A DNA stretch of 16,822 nt from Jimgerdemannia flammicorona. Lineage: Eukaryota; Mucoromycota; Endogonomycetes; Endogonales; Endogonaceae. A program made the position numbers and the translations under genes. Shown piece by piece: positions 10,093 to 16,822 of this stretch. The stretch spans positions 1 to 16,822 of the forward strand of contig RBNI01003029.1 of the NCBI GenBank assembly GCA_003990745.1, read 5' to 3'. Position 1 is the first letter of the stretch; the number at the start of each line of letters is the position of its first letter. The notes under the pieces were generated by a model. The model had not been told where the DNA came from and did not search any database. It saw nothing but the letters and a program-made list of their open reading frames with translations.

Positions 10093-11235
10093 CCTTTTGA
10101 TATCTTTCTTAATAGTCTGTACAGAGTAGGCCTCTCATTCTTCTTCATCTGATTCTTCAATTTCTTCAAAGATAATAGTATTGATCTATTCCTTATTTCT
10201 TATTACATTGTTTGGCTGAGCTTTATACTTAGTCTCACTCATACATTTATATAAGTAATAGTCTTCTTCTCCACAAGTATAGTAGGTATCTCTCTTCTTG
10301 TCTGAGGTGGCAGCAAACTTCTGGACTAGGCAATAGTCTCTTCCTCTGATCTCTTTTATCACATCTCTGAGATAGACAGTTATTTTGGCAAACTTCTTAG
10401 CAAGTTCCTCCATAGGGTTGCTATTTCTCTGTTACTCTATAACTCTTGACTAAGATGTGTTTCAATTGATCACTGTGATAAGAATTACACTAGTTGCCTT
10501 AGATGCTTCAATTCTAACTCTAGTGACTCTTTCCATTATGTGGTCCTATAGATGTCTGGCTATCTAGTATTACTGAGCATAGGTGAGACCTTTTGTACTA
10601 GATCCAGAACTACTGGTAATGAGTAGATGACTAGGGCTATCTCTGAGTGGACTCTTTTTATGAAAGTTGCTTCAGCTATCTGATCTTAGATAACATCAGT
10701 ATAATTAGTAAGAATTATCTAATATTGGATTCTGGTATAGAATGTGTTTAGATTCTTACTCATTTCTTGATATGTTATATTGAGCTAATCCTTCAGAGCT
10801 TACTTGATCACATCTATATAATAGATAGTTTAGAGCCAGGCCTTCTATATTGCTAGCATAGTATTATTATCATTTCTCACATAGGTTGTAGCTGTGAATA
10901 CTGCTCTTGCTGGTTCTTAGAGACTGAAGAATATGAGAGCTATTTGCTGTCTTGCTGTTAGAGTCCTTACAGCAGTATACTGCTCAAAATCTAATAATTG
11001 ATTTATTTGAAGTATATCTATAAAATACTGGTAATTTCATATCCATCTTGTCTGGATGTCTTGATTCAATTTGTATGGTTGTTTGGGTTGTAGCAGTTAT
11101 TTATTGTTCAGCTTAAAAGTGAGAGATTCATCTTAAATCACCAGTTAATAGATACTAAGTTGTAATATAGCAGATGTATAACTGTATAAGTATGTCAGAT
11201 TTCTGTATTTTGAAAACTTGATCTTCTTTGACTCT
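10093..11235 (-). pseudogene. Gypsy gag remnant with broken zinc knuckle
   Basis: One minus-strand frame from about 11235 to 10430 reads as a capsid-like protein (for example EQYTAVRTLTARQQIALIF and EPARAVFTATTYVRND) interrupted by about a dozen stops. Nearly all are TAA or TAG at positions where glutamine fits, as in AI-stop-KAWL-stop-T, with one TGA. A shifted frame (10413-10186) follows, with a knuckle of exact CCHC spacing at 10243-10284. It reads Y-YT-C-GEED-Y-YLYK-C, so the first Cys and the His are both tyrosine and the glycine is aspartate, all single transitions. Gag would form the virus-like particle and bind element RNA. The piece lies directly upstream of the protease half once the LINE is removed. 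Its 5' end abuts the hAT terminus near 11240; no LTR was seen. Confidence 0.75.
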
Positions 11236-11297
11236 ACAGAGTTCTCAGTAGTGCTCCACAAACCCGACCTGATTAACCTGAAACCTGACCCATAAAA

Positions 11298-11528
11298 CAG
11301 CCAACCCAGAATTAAACATCACCTGTCTTTAACCCAACTTGGAATTATACATCACCTGTCTTTAACCTGACCCAGAATTATACATCACCCATCTTTAACC
11401 TGACTCAGAATTGTACATCACCTGTCTTTAACCTGATCTAGAAAGATACATTACCCATCTTTAACCTGACCCAGAATTAAACATAATCCATCTTTAACCT
11501 GACCTGGAAATATATGTCACCCAATCTG
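11298..11528. repeat. 33-bp tandem array, seven units
   Basis: Seven units of exactly 33 bp run without insertion or deletion, starting at 11298, 11331, 11364, 11397, 11430, 11463 and 11496. Each unit carries AACCTGACCC-like and ACATCACC-like blocks. Most differences between units are C/T or A/G. The array sits between the hAT transposase stop and the putative hAT end, where subterminal repeats bound by transposase would be expected. Confidence 0.9.
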
Positions 11529-11614
11529 TTATTTACCCTTAACCCAAACCTGAACCCAACCCCTGAACCTGACCCTGAATCCAATTCCTGAACCCAACCC
11601 TGAATCCAACCCTC
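11529..11614. repeat. Degenerate CCTGAACCCAA-type repeat
   Basis: Short, irregular units built on CTGAACCCAACCC and CTGAATCCAA continue the composition of the 33-bp array. They are not in phase with it, and unit lengths vary from about 10 to 17 bp. Confidence 0.65.
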
Positions 11615-11693
11615 TGAACTCTGCTCTGAAAAAATGATTTGAAAAATATTTGGATAATATTCAGAGCAATTGAAAGTGAAAAATATCTGAAGA

Positions 11694-14021
11694 TCACCAA
11701 GAATCCAAACATATACATGCATGAATTGTATTTACACACAAGCTGTTTTGACATTCAGTCACTAGCTCACCAGCAATAGAAAAAATATGTTCAGATGGAA
11801 CAGATGTTGCTGAAATAGTAAGATAATCACAAGCCATTCGTGAAAGATTAGGATATACTAACTGATTTTGCTACCACCAATCCAGTATATCTATATGAGG
11901 ATCAGCTGGATTCTCTGACAAATAACTGAAACAGAAATATGAGTGAAAATTAACCAAGCCAACCAAAAAACATAAAAACAACACCCACCATTCAAGCTTA
12001 TCATCCACATCGATGTGCTGTTTCTTCTTATATATTGAGTTGATAAAATCATCAGCATCACAAGATATTGAGGGTATAATGATAGCATTAACAGACTTAT
12101 ACTCCTTTTCTCAGATATGTTCCATCTGATTCTTTCATTCATCAATTAAAGATTTTTTCCATTGCTTATGACAGAAATAATGCATATTGATATATAGATC
12201 TAAGGCCAAAGCTATGCTATATAATGGTGTCATCTTGCAGTAATACTTTAGAAGTTTCATATGTGCATTCTCAGCAGCAGTAAGTATTATCTATAAAAAA
12301 TAAAAATATACACATATTACTTTCTAATTACTTACTAAATTAGTTCTTAAATTCACAAATAAAATTACTTTCAAAATCATATATATACCTGATTAAAATA
12401 TTCACCAGTTTGATATGTATTGATGATATCTTCGAGGTGATAACATAGCCAATTAAATAGTGGGATAACAGCTACTATTGTAGGATATGTACTTCAAAGC
12501 TGACATCATGGTTGTCACTTTGGCAAAAGGCTCGAGAAATCAGCAAATCAATTCAAATTGTTACCATGTATCTTCAGATATATCACTCATTTGCTTATCT
12601 ATGGTACACAATATATCCAAGCCCTATTTGGATGTAATATTAATTTATTTAATACCAAAATACTTCTGAATTATATTCCAAAATCTATACAAATAGATTT
12701 AAAATCTTACCTTATGAATCTCCAGAGCATGTGCTAACATTTCATATGTAGAACTCCATCTTGTCATAATATCTAAGAGAGGCTTCAAAATGGAAATTCC
12801 GGAGGATTTACAGACCTTCACCAGTTGTGCTTGTTATTGCGCTGAATTTTTGATCTTCTTTATCAACTCCTGTAACTTTTCAATGGGCTTACTAAGAGAA
12901 CCAAGAGCATCATGAATGATGAGATTCAATATATGCCCGAAATAGCATACATGAGCAAGCAGATGATGGAAATTCTCAAACAAAGTATTATTGTTACTGG
13001 TATTGTCACATATAACCACAATGATTTGATTATCACTAGGTAATAAATCATCTATTACCAGCTCCAGACTTTTCATAAGATTGGTACCCATGTGTGTTAT
13101 TTTGCTAATATTCACAAAGTCTAAGATAATGTCATACATCTTCCAATCACTGTCAATCCAATGGGCTGTTATTCCAAGGAAGGCCTTGATGTTAATATCT
13201 GATGTCCAACAATCAAGTATAAGTGATACCTTTGACTTGAGCCCTGCTAGCCTTGCTTTCACTTAAGTCTGTAATAGTTCGAATTCCTTTCGAATAACTT
13301 ATGAAATCATATCAGCTGATGGAAGGGCCAGATCAGGGTGTAATATATGAAGGAGATACTTGAAGCCAGTATTTTCAATAGTGAAGAATGGTTGATATCC
13401 AGTGACAATGAAGTTGGCAATTAACCAATGAAAATTTTCATCACTTAAAGTCTTGCTAGTGTGTTCCTATTTGTAATAATAAAATTTGATCAATTATTTT
13501 TCTAATAACCTCCTAAGTACTTCCCGAATTCCATTCTATCCATACTCACAATATCATCTTTCTTAGACTAGCAAGAATTCTCAGCATACTGGAGAGGTAA
13601 GAGCATGGCATTGTGATGCTTCCAGAGATGTTGTTTAAGATTGTTGATATTGCCATCCTTTGATATATAGCTCCAAGTTATGCAATAGTTGTAACTGATG
13701 AGCTTACTTTGTAAATTCTATTTGAATAGAGAGATATGAGACTATATTAGAACCTCAACTACTTACAACTGACCACCCACTCTTATGACTGATGAGACCA
13801 ATCACTCCTATAAATTCAACCATTAGTACAATGTATAAAACTACCTTTGTGGTATGATTCCACACCCAGCTATCACCAGGTTTTGTTTTTATTTTTATTC
13901 TTATGCTCATTAGTGATAACAAACTGGTGGAGATATCTGATATATCCTCCAATATATCCTCTGATATATCATCTGATGGTTCTGAGATTTCTCCTAAATA
14001 TACTTCTTGATCTTTAGACAT
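11694..14021 (-). pseudogene. hAT transposase with several introns, decayed
   Basis: The N-terminal MSKDQEVYLGE leads through an acidic stretch to GDSWVWNHTTK. A split BED-type zinc finger follows (YNYC..., then NNLKQHLWKHH; its first Cys now Tyr). The catalytic core has ILDCWTSD and ITAHWID, then ICDNTSNN, then HILNLIIHDAL and MTRWSSTYEML. Exons continue past introns 12710-12624 and 12388-12291 into AENAHMKLLKYY. Intron 11988-11926 separates DDKLE from CYLSENPADP. The dimerisation region ends with SATSVPSEHIFSIAGE and CLDSW, stop at 11694. Both recognised catalytic Asp positions are present, but stops occur within conserved sequence, for example TAG at 11871-11873 after LDWW. Arg-to-Cys in the usual ELERYLSE motif fits CpG decay. 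hAT transposases cut and paste their element through 8-bp duplications; this copy cannot. Confidence 0.88.
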
Positions 14022-14366
14022 TTTGAATATTTGATGATAGCAGAGACTGGGAGCTTGAGTGGGAGGCTGAGAGCTGGAAAGTAGCTAGGAAGTGGTGAGC
14101 TAGAGAGTGGCAAACTGGAAAACGAGCTAGGGGGGGGCAGTGAACTAGGGGGTAGGGAGTTGGGAGGAGGTGGCGAGCGGCAGAAAAAGTCAGGAACTAT
14201 GGAGCCTGGAACAAGAGTCAGTAAGCTGGGGGGCAGTAAGAGAGAGAGTAGCAAGGTAGTGTGTGATAGCCAATGATTAATTGTGGACAGAGGATGGATG
14301 AATAAATATGCATGAGTGGTGAACTGGTACCCATCACACAACTGCAAACAGCAAACATACTTTGGA
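14022..14366. other. G-rich low-complexity stretch, no gene
   Basis: The plus strand is rich in GAGCT and AGCTAGG-like words and runs of G (14130-14137 and 14228-14233). It lies just upstream of the hAT transposase start and may be its leader. The minus-strand open frame here (14506-13994) is a Ser/Pro/Leu-rich translation of low-complexity sequence, not a credible protein. Confidence 0.5.
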
Positions 14367-14794
14367 GATTCAGCATGTTCTGCATTGAGCAAGGTTTGTA
14401 ATGACATTTGAGCAAGGTTTGTGGTGTATTTGAGCGAGATTTTCAGTGAGGTTCGAGCAAGATTTGCAAGTAAGATTAAAGCAAGATTTGTAAGCAAGAT
14501 TTGCACGTAAGATTAAAGCAAGATTTGCATAAGACAGGCTTTATAAGCCTTGTACTTGCAAGCCTGACAAGCTCAGTCACAAGCTGATATGATATGTATA
14601 TAAGCTGATATCATATGATATCAGCTATTGGCTAAGCTTGCAAGTATAAGGCTTACAAAGCCTGGCTTATGCAAATCTCACTTGCAAATCTTGCTCAAAC
14701 CTTACTGCAAATCTCGCTCAAATATACTACAAACCTTGCTCAAACATCATTGCAAACCTTGCTCAATCGGGGCTTATGCAGAACCCACTGAATC
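14367..14794. repeat. Foldback element 1 (long imperfect inverted repeat)
   Basis: The left arm (14367-14563) and right arm (14636-14794) are reverse complements apart from scattered substitutions and an extra segment of roughly 50 bases in the left arm. Each arm is made of short direct repeats of the type GAGCAAGGTTTG or GCAAGATTTGCA. The 72-nt centre holds a 24-nt perfect palindrome. There is no coding potential. Structure and size suit a MITE or foldback transposon. Confidence 0.85.
14603..14626. repeat. 24-nt perfect palindrome in foldback 1 centre
   Basis: AGCTGATATCAT is followed directly by its own reverse complement. A closely related sequence occupies the centre of foldback 2, which shows that the two elements share an origin. 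Confidence 0.9.
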
Positions 14795-14800
14795 ATGCAG

Positions 14801-15017
14801 AGAGGAGTGGAATACAGTGAGGAAAGCTCCAGATTACAAGCATAAGTATAAGTATAAGCATAAGTGTAAGCTTTGCTCCGCTCAGTCTGACAAGCTAATA
14901 ATAAGCTAATATCACATGATATCAGCTATCAGCTGAGTGGAACAAAGCTTGCACTTATGCTTATACTTATACTTATGCTTACAATCCAGAGCTTTCCTCA
15001 CTGTATTCCACTCCTCT
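14801..15017. repeat. Foldback element 2 (85-bp arms)
   Basis: The left arm (14801-14885) and right arm (14933-15017) are inverted copies with seven mismatches in 85 positions and no gaps. All seven are transitions. The arms include AAGCATAAGTATAAG-type repeats. The 47-nt centre contains a near-copy of the foldback 1 palindrome and the same CTGACAAGCT word on its left side. Confidence 0.92.
14904..14927. repeat. Palindrome-like core of foldback 2
   Basis: This 24-nt core differs from the foldback 1 palindrome at only two positions, one G-to-A and one T-to-C. Both differences break the perfect symmetry. Confidence 0.85.
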
Positions 15018-15049
15018 TGTATTCCACTCCTCTTGTGTTCCACTTCTCT
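15002..15049. repeat. 16-bp minisatellite, three copies
   Basis: TGTATTCCACTCCTCT occurs twice exactly and a third time with two changes. The first copy is the outer end of the right arm of foldback 2; the left arm has only one copy, so the array grew outward on the right. Confidence 0.85.
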
Positions 15050-15127
15050 TGTACAACTCTCACATATTCCTCTACCTTTCTCACCCTTATTCCTCAGATT
15101 GCAAACAACATACAATTTAGAAATGGG

Positions 15128-15232
15128 TTTCGAAAGAGATTTCGAAGAGATTCTGAAAGAGATTTCAAAGAAATTCAGAAAGAGCTTCTGAAAGAGATTT
15201 TGGAGAGATTCTGAAAGAGCTTCTGAAAGATG
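15128..15232. repeat. Purine-rich repeat of about 12 bp (GAAAGAGATTTC-like)
   Basis: Irregular repeats of GAAAGAGATT and GAAAGAGCTTCT fill about 100 bp. In frame they would encode strings such as ERDFEEI, but no start or larger gene context supports translation. Confidence 0.7.
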
Positions 15233-15288
15233 TTATAGCTTTTGAACATTTAAGATATCGAAAGCTTACTTTCACCTCTTGTTATTTT

Positions 15289-15339
15289 TGCCTCGTCCTT
15301 CACTTCGCCTTGTCCTTTACTTCACCTCGTCCTTCACTT
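15289..15339. repeat. 17-bp minisatellite, three copies
   Basis: Units at 15289, 15306 and 15323 follow the pattern NNCCTYGTCCTTYACTT. It lies just upstream of the decayed plus-strand gene. Confidence 0.8.
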
Positions 15340-15480
15340 TGCCTTACTTAATTTACCGCTATGTTGAGAAAACATGAATATGACTGCCTGGCTAATAAGT
15401 ATTTACTTGGCCCCCCTCAAGCTTGATGTACTTCAGCTTGCCATCCCAAAGCTTGGTATCCTAAAGATATCCAGCTCGCC

Positions 15481-15600
15481 GATACTCAGTCTACCAAGCT
15501 TGCCAATACCCAGCCTGCCAAGCTTGCCAACACCCAGCCTGCTGAGCTTGCTGACACCCAGGTTGCCAAGCTCACCAACTCTCAACTCACTGACCCTCAG
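15481..15600 (+). repeat. 24-bp coding repeat (8-residue unit)
   Basis: Five 24-bp units start at 15481, 15505, 15529, 15553 and 15577. They encode DTQSTKLA, NTQPAKLA, NTQPAELA, DTQVAKLT and a diverged fifth. The period keeps the reading frame. Confidence 0.85.
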
Positions 15601-16209
15601 CTCCCTGATCTCCAGCTTGACTGCCAGCTTGCCACTGGTACACAAGCACAAGGTCTCCCACCAGATCCCAATAACATAGCTCAAAAAAGTTAGTTTTTTT
15701 TTTTTTTTCTTTTTAAATCAATGTCCATATTTTTTTCCTAATAATATTCGAAATATACATATCCTCTAGCTTCTAAGCCTGGGCTGGAGTACAAATCTTA
15801 CTACAATTGCCATTTTTGTCATCAAGTTTGCCCAAACACCACCTAGAAGCATTGCCAAATCAATTTCCCAGATGCCCCAAACCTCACAGAGAAAAGGCCT
15901 TACAAATCGGACATTAGGCATACTTTTGCTGCAGCCAACAAATGCATTAAGAAAGTACATGATGACCAACTGAGGCAAGAAGTCATAAGAGCAATAGAAA
16001 ACCATGCAAAAATCATAGAACATTTGTCATATCACACCAGCTTCAAGGTGAATGTCAAAGCATGGAACAAGCAAGGTTGTCCAGATGAAATTGTCATTAT
16101 AGATGAACACAAAAAACTGCTGGCCATATTTGAATGAGTACTAGTGAAGAACAACAAAATGCTTTATATGTGACTGATAGATGGCAGGCTTATGCATTTT
16201 GTTGAGAGG

Positions 16210-16545
16210 GGTAGAGATGGAGGAGATGGAGAGGTGGGAGAGGTCAGTGCCAGTAGAAGAGTTGGCACCAGTGGAGAGGTCAGTGGAGAGGTTGGCATGG
16301 GGGAGGTTGGTGCAGGGGAGGTCAGTGCAGGGGAGGTCGGCATAGGGGAGGTCGACATGGGGGAGATTGGTGTAGAGGAACATAGAGAGGTCAGCATGGA
16401 GAAGATCGGCATGGAGGAACATAGGGAGGTCAGTGCAGAGGAGATCAGTACAGAGGAACATGGGGAGGTTGGCATAAAGGAATACAGGGAGGTTGGCTTA
16501 GAGGACGAAATGGAGGTTGGCATGGAGGAGGTCAGTGCAGAGAAG
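16210..16545 (+). repeat. 15-bp-based repeat encoding Gly/Glu/Val-rich peptide
   Basis: Units based on GGGGAGGTCGGCATG give a five-residue periodicity (GEVGM, GEVGA, GEVSA, GEVGI) that turns into an eight-residue form (EEHREVSM, EEHREVSA). The frame stays open throughout. The minus-strand translations are Ser/Pro/Thr/Leu low-complexity and are taken as shadows. Confidence 0.75.
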
Positions 16546-16559
16546 GATATGGAGGCAAA

Positions 16560-16822
16560 ACCCTCTCTCCGGTACCTCTCGGGTTACACAACATCTGGAA
16601 AGCAACTACTTCATCATTTTGGAGAAAAAGAGACTAACAACATGGCGACCAACAGGCAATCTGGGGTGCGTACTGGGCAGGGTGGCCCGAGCGCGTTCGA
16701 CTGGCAGCAAGTGGGGAGAGGCCCGGGCCTGGGGGGAGGTATGAGGGAGCTGCTGGCAGGTGGGCGAGGAAGGGGAGGAGGTGGTGGTGGAGGACAGGGA
16801 GCTGGGAGGGCGAGCTTTGCGG
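16560..16822 (+). mobile_element. 5' end of a second, CpG-rich LINE copy (LINE copy 2)
   Basis: From about 16560 the sequence aligns with the reverse complement of 10069-9870, the leader and ORF1 start of LINE copy 1. Shared blocks include CGGGTTAYACAA, GGAGAAAA, ACTAACAACAT, ACCAACAGGCAATCTG and TTYGACTGGCAGCAAGTGG. Unlike copy 1, it keeps its CpG and its start codon, so it is a younger insertion of the same family in the opposite orientation. The rest lies beyond the window. Confidence 0.88.
16642..16822 (+). CDS. LINE ORF1, N-terminal part, apparently intact
   Basis: The start ATGGCG has A at -3 and follows an approximately 80-nt leader shared with LINE copy 1. The protein opens MATNRQSGVRTGQGGP and SAFDWQQVGRGPG, then becomes a Gly/Arg-rich stretch (GGRGRGGGGGGG), compatible with RNA binding, and runs off the window without a stop. 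The corresponding start in copy 1 is ATA. I first read it as a host gene because of its GC and CpG content; the match to the LINE leader and ORF1 rules that out. Upstream the same frame stays open into the Gly/Glu/Val repeat, but the conserved leader and ATG make 16642 the natural start. Confidence 0.75.
   Translation, partial: MATNRQSGVRTGQGGPSAFDWQQVGRGPGLGGGMRELLAGGRGRGGGGGGGQGAGRASFA

Larger units (their letters stand above)
11246..14021 (-). mobile_element. hAT-family DNA transposon remnant
   Basis: A transposase remnant occupies 14021-11694. On its 3' side lie tandem repeats and then a sequence beginning CAGTAGTGCTCCACAAACC (11246), which resembles hAT terminal repeats that begin with CAGTG or TAGTG. 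I could not find the opposite terminal repeat or an 8-bp target duplication, so the right boundary is set only at the transposase start and the element may extend further. It retains more CpG than the neighbouring gypsy and LINE, which suggests a younger insertion. Confidence 0.65.
15361..16558 (+). pseudogene. Unrecognised decayed gene with octapeptide repeats and a Cys/His motif
   Basis: One plus-strand frame opens with MLRKHEYDCLANKYLLGPP at 15361. After a TGA at 15424 it enters repeats of the type KLANTQPA, then GTQAQGLPPDPNNIAQK. An intron at 15689-15769 (donor GTTAGT, T tract, acceptor CTCTAG) keeps the frame and joins AQK to TSKPGLEYKSYY. A possible zinc-binding motif follows (NCHFCHQVC, then KHC). 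Next comes a soluble-looking stretch with KRPYKSDIRHTFAAANK and HDDQLRQEVIRAIENHAKI. Stops at 15844 (TAG), 16135 (TGA) and 16171 (TGA) interrupt it, all explainable by single transitions. It continues open into a Gly-Glu-Val repeat until LINE copy 2 begins near 16560. I recognise no family. It may be a transposon protein or a host gene broken by insertions. Confidence 0.45.

Noticed and set aside
11528..11600. Interstitial telomere-like repeat (CCCTTAACCC words)
   Set aside because: Unit length varies, the hexamer CCCTAA is not repeated in phase, and the stretch grades into the hAT-linked array.
11246..14366. A matching terminal inverted repeat at the right side of the hAT
   Set aside because: I looked for the reverse complement of the CAGTAGTGCTCC end and found no convincing match, so no right boundary is claimed.
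13994..14506. 170-residue minus-strand open frame rich in Ser, Pro and Leu
   Set aside because: It translates the G-rich low-complexity stretch and an arm of foldback 1, with no domain pattern.
14367..15017. Possible tRNA, structured ncRNA or CRISPR array in the hairpin region
   Set aside because: No tRNA arms or CCA-like acceptor fit; repeats are inverted and unevenly spaced without unique spacers, and foldback elements explain them better.
16141..16523. Two minus-strand frames of Ser/Pro/Thr/Leu or Asp/Leu repeats
   Set aside because: They are shadows of the 15-bp-based repeat; the plus-strand frame is continuous with a more protein-like region upstream.
16642..16822. GC-rich host gene, possibly a protein beginning with an FDWQQV-like motif
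   Set aside because: The leader, start and following codons match LINE copy 1 base for base over long blocks, so it is LINE ORF1.

Overview
The window looks like fungal genomic DNA: short introns of about 60-110 nt with GT..AG borders, a PalC-type (BRO1) pH-signalling gene, and a dense nest of decayed transposable elements. The exact taxon cannot be fixed from this sequence. Only the left 2 kb looks like ordinary host DNA with normal CpG frequency. It holds the 5' two-fifths or so of a palC homologue on the minus strand (917 down to 32, running off the left edge), a shared upstream region, and a divergent plus-strand short ORF for a 45-residue single-pass membrane protein (1360-1497).

From about 2010 to the right edge almost everything is mobile or repetitive DNA. 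A Ty3/gypsy element on the minus strand is split in two: protease and reverse transcriptase lie at 2008-4316, and gag with a broken zinc knuckle at about 10093-11235. Between them sits a 5.7-kb LINE (4333 to about 10079, minus strand) with a 29-nt poly-A tail, a 13-bp target site duplication, ORF1, and an ORF2 carrying apurinic-type endonuclease, RT and a C-terminal CCHC motif. A multi-intron hAT transposase remnant (14021-11694, minus) follows, with a seven-copy 33-bp array on its 3' side. Next come two related foldback elements (14367-14794 and 14801-15017), several minisatellites, and an unrecognised decayed plus-strand gene (15361 to about 16555) with octapeptide repeats and a Cys/His-rich motif.

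The last 260 bases are not a host gene. They are the 5' end of a second copy of the same LINE, in plus orientation, still CpG-rich and with an intact start codon. Aligning the two copies shows directly how the older one decayed: every CpG checked near the ORF1 start is lost, and TGG/CAG codons became TAG. This is RIP-like or methylation-driven C-to-T mutation. The gypsy and LINE bodies are almost free of CpG, the hAT keeps some, and the right-hand LINE keeps all, which suggests a relative age order. None of the left-hand elements can encode an active protein as they stand.
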